From Thereva unica (taxonomy: Eukaryota > Arthropoda > Insecta > Diptera > Therevidae), in contig OX465281.1 of the NCBI GenBank assembly GCA_949987705.1, positions 166,918,516 to 166,982,515 on the forward strand: 64,000 nt of DNA. The letters run 5' to 3'. Within the stretch, counting starts at the first letter, position 1; each line of letters opens with the position of its first letter. The notes beneath the pieces are model-generated. The model was not told the DNA's origin. It ran no database searches and saw only the letters and a list, made by a program, of their open reading frames with translations. Made by a program: the position numbers and the translations under genes. Shown here in pieces: positions 31,718-42,005 of the stretch.

Positions 31718-34700
31718 CCTCCCCTCGCTGCATGCCCATATCTCGAACTAGTTTCCAATATTTTTCCCTTGGCACACTTTTCGTCATTATATCTGCGACC
31801 TGATTTTCTGAAGAAATCTTCTTCAATTGTATTTTTCCAGTCCAAATCTTTTCCCTTAGGTGATGGAATTTTACATCGATGTGCTTCGAGCGCTTCGTTT
31901 CAGGACTTTTGGAGATAAATATGCACCCTTCGTTGTCTTCGTATAGTGTAATGGGAAGATGAGGGTCAATCAACAGATCCTGAAGAATTTTTGTTATCCA
32001 GACGGCTTCGTTCGTAGCTGTGGATGCTGCGACATATTCGGCTTCTGTAGTGGATGTAGTCACGATCCCTTGTTTTCTGCTGCTCCATAGTACAGTATTA
32101 CCAAATATTTTAAACAGATAACCTGTCACTGATTTTCTATCCGTTGGATCATTTGCCCAGTCTGCATCAACAAACCCCACCAGCGGTTCATCCTCATTTC
32201 TTCTGTAGACAAGTTTCAAATCTTTAGTACAATTTATGTACCGAATTACTCTTTTTAAACAAGTCCAATGTTCATCTGAGGCGCAGTCTTGGAATCTGCT
32301 CAAGTAACTAATAGCATAACACAAATCCGGCCTTGTCGCCAGCATCAGATACATAATGCTCCCAAGTGCTTCTCTGTACGGATGTTTAGTTGAAGTTTTA
32401 TCTTCCCTTCTCAAGTTGCATTTTACTTCCATTGGAGTGTTGATCGAATTGCAGTTCACCATGCCAAATCGCTCTAAAATTCGTTGTATATAATCCGATT
32501 GATCCAAAGTCATTAACCCATCTTTCGTGTTGTAGGTTATGTTCATTCCCATAAATGATCTGATTTTTCCCAAATCTTTCATCCGAAATTCACTAAATAA
32601 TTGTGCCTTTACTTCATTCATAGCCTCTTTGTCATTGCTACACACCACAATATCATCGACGTAAAGAACGAGATAAGTCATTATCCTTCCTTTGTATTTA
32701 GTGTACAAGCAGTAATCGGCAGCTGACCTCATAAAACCCAACGATTTGACAAAGTTGTCGAATCTCGTATTCCAGCACCGAGGACTTTGTTTTAGCCCAT
32801 AGAGAGATTTTTGAAGTTTGAGCACGCGTCCACTAGGAATCTTGATACCATCCGGTGGTTTCAGATAAACGTCCTCATCAATAAATCCATGAAGGAATGC
32901 AGTTTTGACGTCCATGTGATGAATTTCAAGTCCTTTTTGAATTGCTATAGCTAGCACGATTCTAACAGTGGGAAGTCTTGCTACCGGTGAAAATGTTTCT
33001 GAGTAATCAGTGTTCTTCCTCTGCATGCACCCTCTAGCCACTAGACGGGCCTTATATTTGAGTTCGTCGGCAATTTTTAATTTGAAGATCCACCTTGTAT
33101 CAATTAATTTCGCATGTTCGGGTTTTTCGACAATCATCCATGTATTATTTTCTTCTAAAGATTTAACCTCTTCAGCAACAGCCGCTAACCATTGTTTTTC
33201 ATCATTACAGCCTTTAATGTCGTAGTAATCACGTGGGACTTCAGAGTACAAATTATATGCCGCATGTATATACGTTTCTTCATTCGAACCCTCAGAATTA
33301 ATTTCATCAAAATCGGTGACGTAATCTTTAAGTCGAGTTGGTTGCATCAATTGTCGTTTAGGGCGAGTTGGTTCCTCAAGTGTTGGTGTATTAATAACAT
33401 CTTTATTTCTAAGAGATTTTCCAGGTTGGATGTTTGCTGGTTCTCTGTCAATTGAATCTCCACTGGCTTTTTCATCTTCAGATTCTTCATCTCTTATCGT
33501 GTGATCTCCTTCATCCTCTTCTACGTAAACTTTCATATTTTCGGTTTCTTGAATCTTTGCATCACGAGAGTACACTATGCATCTGTTTTTCTCATTCCAG
33601 AAACGATAACCATTTGGACCGTATCCTACCAAGTAATGCTTCACGCTACTACAATCAAATTTTCGACGTTTTCCTTTCGGTATCCAGACATAAGCAACGC
33701 TTCCAAAAATTCGAAGTTTTGACAAATCGGGCTTTACCTTGTACCACAGTTGATAGGGAGTTTTATCCAAATTTACTGATGTACAGCTTCTATTTGTTAG
33801 ATACGTCGCACTCAGGATAGCTTCGCCCCATAATTCTTTTGACATATTAGATTCTGTAAGCATTGTTCTTGCCTTTTCGAGTAAGGTGCGATTCATCCTC
33901 TCGGAAACTCCATTCAGTTGCGGAGTATGTGCAGTTGTATATTCAATTTTGACTCCTTCCTTTTTGCAAAAATTCTTCATTTCAGCAGATGAATACTCTC
34001 CACCTTGATCGCATCTGAGACGACTTATCTTGCACCCGTGATAGGATTCTGCCATAGATTTATATTCTCTGAACATCTCAGTAACCTCGCTTTTTCGCTT
34101 TATCAGGTAAGTTGCTACCATATGAGAGAAGTCGTCGATGAACGTCACGAAGTATCTGTTGTCGTCGTAAGTGGGAACTTCTGCAGGCCCACACACGTCT
34201 GAGTGTATCAATTCAAGAGGTCGTTTTGCTCGTGTACGTTTACCGTTAAATGCTGGCCGGCTCAATTTCGCTATCGCACAAGTTTCACAAAGTGGAATAT
34301 CAGCTTTTATTCTGTCGTGTACTCCAGTTACTATTTTATTATTTATTAATTTGCACACGTATTGCATATTCAGATGTCCCAAACGCTTGTGCCACAACAC
34401 ACTTGCATCTATCTGATTTGTTGTCATATTCGCTGTCGATTCCTTACATTTAAATTTAATCCAGTACAATCCATTCCTTAATTCACCTGTTGCCACTTCT
34501 CTACGGTTCATTATAATTTTTGCTTGACCCTTTTCAAAAACAACTTTTCCACCCTTTTTATCTATTTGACTCACGGATAGTAAATTTTGGCGTGCTGACG
34601 GAACCACTAAGACATTTTCGATTGTTCCTATTTTCTCATTTCCATTGACGGATGTCATGACCGAAAGTGATCCAGTTTTAATGGCATTCATGGTTTCTCC

Positions 34701-35636
34701 TTCTTTAGCAACTCGTATTGGTAGGGTATTAGACAATTCTGTTGAATTTTCAAGAGCGTTAGTGTTATTTACAATATGGTCAGTACATCCGGAGTCAAGC
34801 AGGCACATAAAATCACCAGTGCCTACAGCAGCGCTTTTGCTGTTATTCGCACTCAGGGCAAAGTTTTTATTTTCGTTTTTCACATCACCTTTCGTCACAT
34901 GAGTTGCACTATAACCAGATTTCTGCAATCTACATCTGTTAGCTTTGTGTCCCATTCTACCACATTTGTAACACTTGATGGGTTTTCTTCCTTTGGGTTG
35001 AGCATTAAACGATATTGGTGTTTCGTCTTTTGTATTATAGGACTCGGAACTATGTGTATGTCTCTTCAATTCAGCTTCTAATAGTCGGCTTTTTATTCTT
35101 TCCATAGTGAGGTCTTTTTCATCCAGAGTTTCCAGTGTCGTCACGACAGTTTGGTACGATTCGGGTAACGCCATAAGAAGATTGATCATCATCTCCATTT
35201 CATCAATATTACCCCCTGCTGACTTATAATTTCGCACTGCAGATTCATATTCCTTAAAAAAGTCACTTAGTGCTTGGCTTTCTCCGCACTTCAACGTCAT
35301 TAATTTCTTCTTCAGAAACACTTTGGTACCCACCGTTTTTCGTTGGAATACGGAGTCTAACTTCTTTATCATGGAGTACGCCGTCGATTCTTCTCTAACA
35401 TATTCGAGATAAGAGTCGGCAATCATGCGGACTATGATGTTCCTGGCTTTTGCATCGTCTTGCAGCCATTTTTCTTCAAGTAGATTCGCCTCTGTAGGTT
35501 GTTTGTCTATATGCTTCTTCAGCCCTTTCTCATTAATAAACGACTCCAACCTGAATTTCCACACTGGGTAGTCTCTTCCGTCGAACTGTGAAAACCCCAG
35601 ATTCTCCATTACCGCTTTCATTTTACAACGCCACAA
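31662..35636 (-). CDS. copia-2 Gag-Pol polyprotein
   Basis: A 1324-residue ORF, the usual size for copia-type polyproteins. In order: Gag (~1-230, QFDGRDYPVWKFRLESFINE), zinc knuckle CYKCGRMGHKANRC (~224), aspartic protease LLDSGCTDHIV (~285), pre-integrase WHKRLGHLN...CETCAIAKLSRPAF, integrase with HSDVCGP, RCDQGGEYSSAEM and NGVSERMNRTLLE, RT with RWIFKLK, HHMDVKTAFLHGF, SLYGLKQSPRCW and catalytic LVLYVDDIVV, and RNase H with FVDADWANDP, EAEYVAAS and LYEDNEGC. The start ATG used here gives MWRCKMKAVMENLGF; the later M (MKAVMEN) could be the true start. No stop or frameshift. Confidence 0.94.
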   Translation of the reverse strand: MWRCKMKAVMENLGFSQFDGRDYPVWKFRLESFINEKGLKKHIDKQPTEANLLEEKWLQDDAKARNIIVRMIADSYLEYVREESTAYSMIKKLDSVFQRKTVGTKVFLKKKLMTLKCGESQALSDFFKEYESAVRNYKSAGGNIDEMEMMINLLMALPESYQTVVTTLETLDEKDLTMERIKSRLLEAELKRHTHSSESYNTKDETPISFNAQPKGRKPIKCYKCGRMGHKANRCRLQKSGYSATHVTKGDVKNENKNFALSANNSKSAAVGTGDFMCLLDSGCTDHIVNNTNALENSTELSNTLPIRVAKEGETMNAIKTGSLSVMTSVNGNEKIGTIENVLVVPSARQNLLSVSQIDKKGGKVVFEKGQAKIIMNRREVATGELRNGLYWIKFKCKESTANMTTNQIDASVLWHKRLGHLNMQYVCKLINNKIVTGVHDRIKADIPLCETCAIAKLSRPAFNGKRTRAKRPLELIHSDVCGPAEVPTYDDNRYFVTFIDDFSHMVATYLIKRKSEVTEMFREYKSMAESYHGCKISRLRCDQGGEYSSAEMKNFCKKEGVKIEYTTAHTPQLNGVSERMNRTLLEKARTMLTESNMSKELWGEAILSATYLTNRSCTSVNLDKTPYQLWYKVKPDLSKLRIFGSVAYVWIPKGKRRKFDCSSVKHYLVGYGPNGYRFWNEKNRCIVYSRDAKIQETENMKVYVEEDEGDHTIRDEESEDEKASGDSIDREPANIQPGKSLRNKDVINTPTLEEPTRPKRQLMQPTRLKDYVTDFDEINSEGSNEETYIHAAYNLYSEVPRDYYDIKGCNDEKQWLAAVAEEVKSLEENNTWMIVEKPEHAKLIDTRWIFKLKIADELKYKARLVARGCMQRKNTDYSETFSPVARLPTVRIVLAIAIQKGLEIHHMDVKTAFLHGFIDEDVYLKPPDGIKIPSGRVLKLQKSLYGLKQSPRCWNTRFDNFVKSLGFMRSAADYCLYTKYKGRIMTYLVLYVDDIVVCSNDKEAMNEVKAQLFSEFRMKDLGKIRSFMGMNITYNTKDGLMTLDQSDYIQRILERFGMVNCNSINTPMEVKCNLRREDKTSTKHPYREALGSIMYLMLATRPDLCYAISYLSRFQDCASDEHWTCLKRVIRYINCTKDLKLVYRRNEDEPLVGFVDADWANDPTDRKSVTGYLFKIFGNTVLWSSRKQGIVTTSTTEAEYVAASTATNEAVWITKILQDLLIDPHLPITLYEDNEGCIFISKSPETKRSKHIDVKFHHLREKIWTGKIQLKKISSENQVADIMTKSVPREKYWKLVRDMGMQRGEVSKYRLANLLDTAYKTST
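31718..31726 (-). promoter_or_regulatory. copia-2 polypurine tract
   Basis: The minus strand reads GAGGGGAGG immediately before the 3' LTR. Confidence 0.75.
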
Positions 35637-35711
35637 ATTTGCAGTTGTCGGAGATATTTTCGTGATAGTCGCTTTTCCTAATTACAGAGCCTGCTTCGTA
35701 ATTTGTTAGCT

Positions 35712-35725
35712 CTGGGCCCATAACC
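35712..35725 (-). other. copia-2 primer-binding site
   Basis: GGTTATGGGCCCAG directly after the 5' LTR on the minus strand, the canonical copia PBS complementary to an internal part of initiator tRNA-Met. Confidence 0.88.
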
Positions 35726-36017
35726 TGTTGTAACACGTGGATGTTAGGAAAAACAGACGCTCAAGAAAAACGGACGCTCACAATAAAAAGCAAAACGGGA
35801 CCACTTATGTTGGAATTCTTCTGTTCTAAAAAACACGAATTGAATTTATAATAATATATATTTATTTAATAATATTAAAATATATCTGCAGCCAAGGCTC
35901 GGCTTCCCTCCAGACGTCTAGCGAAGAAGAATTAAGGAAAATAGGAACCTCTGCTCTCATCTTATGTTGAAGTTTTGTATGCAGTGTCTAGAAGGTTGGC
36001 TAACCTGTATTTCGACA
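35726..36017 (-). repeat. copia-2 5' LTR (292 bp)
   Basis: Near-identical to 31427-31717 and followed by the CTAAT duplication. Confidence 0.92.
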
Positions 36018-36022
36018 CTAAT

Positions 36023-37123
36023 GATATAGTATGAATCCTACCTTTACAGATCTGAATTGCCTAAATTTGATATTTATGGTATCTCCGCGTCGAACATTAT
36101 GTATTTAATGTATGTAGTGTAAAAATCTAAAAATAAAGAAATTACGAACATTCGGAGCTTTTATTTTTTATTTACTTATGTAAGGGGTATTGAATATTCT
36201 GTATATAAACATAAAATTTCATTAAAAAAAATTTAGTCAGTAACTGTCAACTTTAGCCACCTCGTGAAAAGACTAAATCGCACTGCAATATCGACCTTTC
36301 CAATAATTGAGGTGGCATACATGGATCATAACGTCAAGACTAAAAAACCGGTTTCCGTGACAGAGGGGCAAAAGGAAGAGAGAAAGTTGTTGCTGGTGCG
36401 TAGTGCTGGCGCTGTAACTCACTTTTCCCAACTTACTACTTTTGGTGCGTGCCGGTACACCAGCCAGTTGATAATTTTGATAAATGATGGCGTTGTAGTC
36501 AAAATTACCTCAGATAATATGGAAAATTGTAAATGGCCGTTGATAAATTCGCGCCTAATTTGAAAAACTATCTTTTAAATTGGATTTATGTATATCAATG
36601 TGATTATTCGTATTTAATAAATTTTTGGATTTCCCTGTAAAAATTGCTAATTTCCAATTATTTCACGATTGAAATCTAGTTAGTTTCATAATTTTATATT
36701 AATATAGATATCTTTCGAACTAATTTCGCACGAAAAATTGCAAAATATTTTATTTAGCAGTTATAATGAACAAAATCAGGGAAAAGCCCACCACAAAGTT
36801 CACTGGTAGCAGTATTAAGACAATTGTCTTCTCGCGGCGGTGAGCTACAGGAATAATGAGAATGAATTCCTAGAAGTAATTAGTTAGTAGGAAATATAGT
36901 TTAGTTTAAAAGAACAACATAGAAGGGCAAGGGTTTATTGAAGGCGGGCAAAAGCAATAAAACTGAAAGGAGTTCACAGAAGAATCGACAGAACATCAAA
37001 GTATAATAAAGAATAGGTAATTAGTAGTTCCAGGAACACGTTCCGAATGAGTGTTAGAGTTATGTGCAGTTAGTGAAGAAGGAGTTTAGTTTAGTCTAGT
37101 TTCATTCTGCGCATGGGTAAGAC
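36023..37123. other. Non-coding flank upstream of the MADF/BESS gene
   Basis: AT-rich with no convincing gene. A 99-codon ORF at 36264-36563 has no recognisable domain and sits over a TIR-like sequence (36238-36282). The left end of the PIF/Harbinger transposon should be here; I could not fix its TIR. The part just before 37124 probably includes the promoter and 5' UTR of the next gene. Confidence 0.5.
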
Positions 37124-38065
37124 ATGGCGACTGTTAATATTGAAAGTTTTATTGAGCTGATTAGAAATAAGCCGATATTGTGGGATTTAAATCATCCCCA
37201 ATACAAGAATTTAAAAAAAAAAGCAGACCTGTGGAAAAACATATCGGAAGAATGTGGATTAAGTGGTTAGTATGCAGTTTGTACTATGTACCTGCTTTGT
37301 AGTGATTTTCATAAATGATACTTATATTTTATTACAGTTGAATTATGCAAAAAAAAAATGGAAAAGGTTGCGTGATTCGTATGCTAGGGATAAAAATAGC
37401 AGGAAAAAAGTTTCAGGACAAGGATCCGAAGACGCCGAAACTTCCTGGAAATACTCCAAAGTAATGGAGTTTCTTTCTGATCAGCTTAGACCCAGAGCGT
37501 AAGTGTTTATCTAGATTAATTAATTTAGTTTTAATCAAAAGTATACGTAGGACAACGTCTAACTATGAAGAACTGGAAATACAGCAAAATAATAGAAATA
37601 CCCAGGAGGAAGAAGTCAATTATGGCGCATCTACATCGACAGCAAGTGCACATACAATTTTAGAAGACTTCATAATCGAGGAAACTCATCACTCCACCTG
37701 AAAGGCCAGCACGAGAGACGGAGGAATTATTTTCACCAGGCACCAGCAGGATTGTCGATGTTGAATTTTCACCTCCTCCAGACAGTAATAGTGCTAGCAG
37801 TAGCAGCAGAGTACGCCGCAAACCAGCTAGGGACAGGGATATTGAAGAAGGCTTATTGGGCACAATGGCGTCTATAGAAGACTACATAAAAAGACCTCGA
37901 CAAGACGCAGCTCAATCATCAGAAGATGAGGATGAACTCTTCTGTAAGTCTTTAGTTAGCAAGATAAAGAAATTTCCTCGTCGAGTGAAAAATGAAGCTA
38001 AAGAGTTCATGCTAAAATACCTTAATGAAATTGAAAACAGATTTGATTGTGGTGAAAATAGTTAA
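37124..38065 (+). pseudogene. MADF-BESS protein of a PIF/Harbinger element
   Basis: The DNA-binding partner protein encoded by many PIF/Harbinger transposons. Exon 1 (37124-37265) gives an MADF start (IESFIELIRNKPILWDLNHP, ADLWKNISEECGL). Exon 2 (37338-37498, GT-AG consistent) gives KKWKRLRDSYARDKNSRKK. Exon 3 (~37551-38065) ends in a BESS-like segment (DELFCKSLVSKIKKFPRRVK). A run of ten A at 37349-37358 puts VELCKKK out of frame with WKRLRD; nine would restore it. A second frame change is near 37680. So it is decayed or carries assembly errors. It is convergent with the transposase at 38227. Confidence 0.75.
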
Positions 38066-38226
38066 TTTTTATTCGTTATTTTTATAAAAGTAAATAGTTA
38101 ATATAAAAATTGTGTTTTTATAAAACAACCTTAAGCTATACTAAACTAAACTAACAACTTTCTATAATATACTAAGCATTCTAGTAATGCCAAAACAAAT
38201 TTGTGTATTTCTTGTAACATCTCTCA

Positions 38227-38842
38227 CTAAGGTTGAAAATGTACTTTCCCCTCATGCATGAAGTATTTTGTTAAAATTTGTCGAACTTCAAGGGCCTCAC
38301 GTGTGTTATTATTGCTTCCAACTCTGTTAATTGAACGCAGTGTTACATTTTCTTGTCGCCAAAGACCTTCGATTATTTCGTTTTGATCATTCGAGTAATC
38401 GCAATAAACTTTTTCACAATAAGTATTGCCATTATAAATGCCGTCAGTTTTTTTAAAAAAATTGTGTAATATTACACATGCTAGGACGGCCTTGTCAGCA
38501 TTATTGGGATGGAATTCTATGCAGCCACAGAGGACCCGCCAGCGTGTAACCAAAATCCCAAAAGCATTTTCCACTACGCGTCGTGCTCGGGACAGTCTAT
38601 AATTAAAGACTTCCTTATCTTTAGTTAACAACAGTCCAGGATATGGTCTCATTACATGTTTTCTCAGGGGGAAAGCATTATCGCCGATAAAATAGTGTGG
38701 TAGAAGTTTATTTGAATTTGGCAGATGTGACGGTGGTGGTAGATTAATTCATCTTGCCAAATTTTTTTTCCAAATACTGAATGGCGGAATATCTCTCCAT
38801 CACTTTGGCTACCAAAAGCTCCCACATCCACAGCCGTGAAAG
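38227..38842 (-). pseudogene. PIF/Harbinger transposase, C-terminal DDE segment
   Basis: HARBI1-like nuclease. The minus strand gives AVDVGAFGSQSDGEIF (second catalytic Asp), LPHYFIGDNAFPL in another frame, RPYPGLL, FNYRLSRARRVVENAFGIL (catalytic Glu) and TRWRVLCGCIEFHPNNADKA with ACVILHNFF. A frameshift lies near 38740. The remaining parts of the gene are at 39321-39534, 39846-39926 and 51880-52318, separated by insertions. Confidence 0.85.
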
Positions 38843-38847
38843 TATAA

Positions 38848-39315
38848 AGCCTGTTCGCTTACTTCAAATGGAATCCCTCGGGATCCCAATTGCGCCCATT
38901 TCGTGTTCGCTTACCTTTTCGGGCTCGAAAAAGAGGGGAAATTTTCGCTTCCCCTCTTGCCAATTTGTGCCAGAGGTTTTGAGTCTCGGCGATTGTGGAT
39001 TGCTGTTTGTAGTGTATTTGAATTGTCAAAAGGAACTGTCAATTATCATGTTAAATCAAAACGATTACGACGTGATGAAAATAAGTTCTTTATTTGGTGC
39101 CTAGTAACAATATTTTAAATAATTTCATGCATAAGATATTAGTTTTAATAGCTTTATCTCATTAATTTGAAGACCCAAGTGATTTATAGGTTAGATTTGC
39201 AAAAATCATCCCAGAAAGTGTTCGCTTACTTTCATATTTTTATCCCCACTCTTCAATTTTATTGTCAAAAATCTCGGGATCCCGAGCGATCCCATTTGAA
39301 GTAAGCGAACAGACT
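38848..39315. mobile_element. 468-bp TIR element, TSD TATAA
   Basis: TIRs AGCCTGTTCGCTTACTTCAA / reverse complement of AGTCTGTTCGCTTACTTCAA, flanked by TATAA (38843-38847, 39316-39320). Removal restores the transposase codons NYTFTAVDVG. Contains GGGATCCC-type palindromes near both ends. Confidence 0.85.
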
Positions 39316-39320
39316 TATAA

Positions 39321-39534
39321 TTAGCATGGCACAAAGCTAGTAAAACAATGCTAAAATGACCTTTATAACAATAAAATTTGGATCCTGATTTTGGTGGGCA
39401 CTTAATTTGCACGTGTTTGCCGTCGATACTTCCAACGCAGTTAGGCATTTGCCATTTTTGTCCAAATTCGTCGCTTACCATTTTCCAGTCCATTACATTT
39501 AGCATATAATATATGAGTGAAATTACACGGCCAT
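39321..39534 (-). pseudogene. PIF/Harbinger transposase, first catalytic Asp segment
   Basis: Encodes MDWKMVSDEFGQKWQMPNCV then GSIDGKHVQIKCPPKSGSKF and KGHFSIVLLALCHANY, the classical Harbinger DDE block with the first Asp in GSIDGKH. Joined to 38842 when the 468-bp element is removed. Confidence 0.85.
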
Positions 39535-39846
39535 TCACTTGGGACTCACGTCAAACCTGTCTGTGTATAATTTGAGTATTACACGGTGCATTTCAATTTC
39601 TGCCTCTTTTCCGTGTAACAATTCTATTGTCTATGTGGTTGTGCACAAAACAACAAAAATTCTTATAATTATGGCAGTCCCAGTGAAGAAAGTTATGCTT
39701 GTGTTAGTGTAATTTGCTGTGAGACCGAAATTTTTCTTGGATTCACAAGTGAGACCAACACATACCCTTCCCTGCCCTCCCTTGTCTAAAAAAACGGTTT
39801 ATGGGAAGTGATTGGAAAGTCTTGGAAAGTGATAGGCCGTGTAATT
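39535..39846. repeat. Inserted repeat, related to 41820-42005 plus 51844-51935
   Basis: Interrupts the transposase. It shares diverged blocks (TTGTGTTAGTGTAAT; CCTCTTTTxxGTGTAA; CCCTTGTCTAAAAA...TTTATGGGA) with a second copy split by the errantivirus-like element. ATTACACGG/CCGTGTAAT motifs occur near its edges, but ends are not defined. Confidence 0.45.
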
Positions 39847-39926
39847 TGGCTGTATGGGTGACAACAATTTCCATAGTATCTCACAAACTTCAATTATTAT
39901 TACTCGAACTGTTGACACAGCAATCC
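39846..39926 (-). pseudogene. PIF/Harbinger transposase, middle segment
   Basis: Encodes IAVSTVRVIIIEVCEILWKLLSPI, matching the helix-turn-helix-like region (…STVxxIIxEVC…) preceding the DDE core in Harbinger transposases. It ends at the MITE at 39930. Confidence 0.7.
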
Positions 39927-39929
39927 TAA

Positions 39930-40327
39930 TGCCTAATCTCCAATGGCAAAACCAACCACGAACCAACCAACCAAAGTGCTGCTTCCTATTCCTTCTCATG
40001 GTAAATTGAATTATCCGTCTCGCTCGTGTTTTGGTCGACATGGGTAACCCCGTATGTGTTAGTTAAACCATTTGAGTTGCCACATGAAATTCAGCGGGCA
40101 CTTTAGTACAAAAAATGTCAAAAATCAAGGCATAGCTGACGTTAATTGGTTTTTGCAATATCCCGCCAAAAAATTTGTCAACAGAAAAGTCTAATCTAGT
40201 AATAATAATAACAAAACAGACATTTCTGACAATTCACATCTACAGTGATAGAAATGTGTGCGAACACATTTTGTCAGCTAATTCAGCCTACTGGTACGTG
40301 GTTGGTTTTCTCATTGGAGATTAGGCA
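39930..40327. mobile_element. 398-bp MITE, TIR TGCCTAATCTCCAATG, TSD TAA
   Basis: Inverted ends of ~31 bp with two mismatches (TGCCTAATCTCCAATG...AAACCAACCACG), flanked by TAA (39927-39929, 40328-40330). TWA duplications are typical of PIF/Harbinger. Confidence 0.82.
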
Positions 40328-40356
40328 TAAAAGTCCAAGTCAAGTAATGCCTGGAT

Positions 40357-41174
40357 CACTGACATATAGTAATGGACTGCTGATTGACGATGCTGAATGG
40401 CACCATTTTTCTCCAGAAATAGAAAACCTTTTTTATGCAAACAAAAAAATTTTCTTCGAATTTAGGAGAAAATAAGTGATAAGATGTTTGTTATAATTAA
40501 CGGAAATAAATTTCCATCACTCATTTTTATTTATTCGCAGTTTTTTCATTAAATAAATGCATTTATTCCAAAACCGTGACGGTTATTTCCCTTGTTTAAC
40601 GAAGTTTTCAAAATAGCTCAAGAGTGAGACAGAAGAACGAAAACTATACCTGTCTATTTTTTTCTAATTATGTTTATATCGCTGACATGCGCTGACGATT
40701 ACAGTTCATTGGGATTTAACGTGGGAGCGAGTCAGGAATAGTTTTTGGTGCCATTTTGTTGTATGGGATTTTGCTCATTTAGCAGTCCATGGCCGCGTTT
40801 ATGTCCAAGTTAATTTAACTGAGTTAGGCAAGATAACAACGGCATAAACAGCAATTTTTTTAGCGCTGTTAGCTAACTTATTTCTGCTTTTTGACTTGGC
40901 TAAAATGTAGCACAGCTCAATACTGTCAAAATGGATTGATGTTTGCTTATAAATTTTTGTTATAAGCAAATAATTTAGAAGACATTCTTTTTATTATTAA
41001 TTTTTTAGCTTTTTGTTATTTGTGAAATGAGAAATGTTATTATTTTTGCTTGTTATTAGTTGTAAAATGTGAATTATCAAATGGCATGCTAGAAACGGTG
41101 CTAAGTTAACAGTGCTAGTTTAACAGAGTAAAAGTAACTCGGGCATAAACGCGGCCCATTACTATATGTCAGTG
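40357..41174. mobile_element. hAT-like MITE, 8-bp TSD GCCTGGAT, with nested MITE
   Basis: Ends CACTGACATATAGTAATGGA / perfect reverse complement (25 bp once the nested MITE is removed). Flanked by GCCTGGAT (40349-40356, 41175-41182). The body is shared with 30186-30592. 8-bp duplication and CA/TG ends fit hAT. Confidence 0.85.
40791..41156. mobile_element. 366-bp MITE, TIR GGCCGCGTTTATG, TSD CAT
   Basis: TIRs GGCCGCGTTTATG / CATAAACGCGGCC with CAT on both sides (40788-40790, 41157-41159). It splits the right TIR of the hAT-like element. Confidence 0.85.
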
Positions 41175-41463
41175 GCCTGGATACTCCTTGCGATAAATGG
41201 TGCATATGTGGCGATTAGTCGAAACTAAATCGAAAAGAATTCGGAAAACAATTTCGCAACAATGTCACGACGAAGCCGGTAACAAATTTTCTTAACGAAG
41301 TAGGCCAGAAATCGGAACACTTGTCAACTTACATCGTGTGTCAAAGTGAAGTGCGCAAGTGTATTATTGTGAAATTGAAGTTTGTTGTATTTTTGTGAGT
41401 ATTTTTTAAAAGTGTGTTTTTTAAATAGCAAAGTAATAATAATTGTTTCAATTTCATTTAAGA

Positions 41464-41795
41464 GTTACGGAAATTCGTATATTTTTCCCGAATTCGCAAT
41501 AGAATTCTGAACAAATTCGGAAAGAAAAATATATGAAGGGGTTGACACGACATCGTTAAAGAATTCTTTTCGAAATCGTTACGAAATTTAGTAAAGAAAT
41601 GGCCTATATGAATGTGAAGCTTTTATTAGGGGTAAAAAGCTTTGCTAAATCATTACTAAATTTCGTAACGATTTCGAAAAGAATTTCTTTAACGATGTCG
41701 TGTCAACCTCTTCATATATTTTTCTTCCCGAATTTGTTCAGAATTCTATTGCGAATTCGGGAAAAATATACGAATTTCCGTAACGAATTCGTTAA
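41464..41795. repeat. ~330-bp near-perfect hairpin
   Basis: Arms 41464-41597 and 41660-41795 are reverse complements with few mismatches (TTACGGAAATTCGTATATTT... with ...AAATATACGAATTTCCGTAA; GTTGACACGACATCGTTAAA with its complement) around a ~60-bp loop. A single transcript would fold into a long stem. Probably a foldback MITE; similar TTCGGAA/CGAAAT words lie at 41213-41320. Confidence 0.8.
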
Positions 41796-41819
41796 GTTAT
41801 CTTAAAGATTGGTTTGCTG

Positions 41820-42005
41820 GGTAAGCATTCATTTTTCTACCTCTTTTTTGTGTAAAGATTGTGATGCGTTTGTACTTGTGCAATAAACGCGAATGAGAGG
41901 GGGAATTTCTCATAGTTTTCGCAGACCCCCGAATACGATGTTATATTTGTGTTAGTGTAATGGAGGGTGAGTCTGGCAAATTTTCTGGCTCAAAGTGAGG
42001 AGTCA
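41820..42005. repeat. Second copy of the 39535-39846 repeat, left part
   Basis: Shares blocks with 39590-39750 and continues at 51844 after the errantivirus-like insertion, whose GTCA duplication lies at 42002-42005. Confidence 0.45.

Larger units (their letters stand above)
31427..36017 (-). mobile_element. Intact-looking Ty1/copia retrotransposon (copia-2), 4591 bp
   Basis: Minus-strand element with 291- and 292-bp LTRs, copia PBS, one long gag-pol ORF, a PPT and a perfect 5-bp duplication CTAAT (31422-31426, 36018-36022). The LTRs differ by only a few bases (around 'gcgaagaagaattaag'). Everything needed for transposition appears present; activity is an inference. Confidence 0.93.

Noticed and set aside
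31662..31845. Separate 62-codon minus ORF near the copia-2 end
   Set aside because: Out-of-frame shadow of the copia-2 RNase H region.
36264..36563. 99-codon plus-strand ORF
   Set aside because: No recognisable domain; overlaps a TIR-like repeat and has no supporting context.
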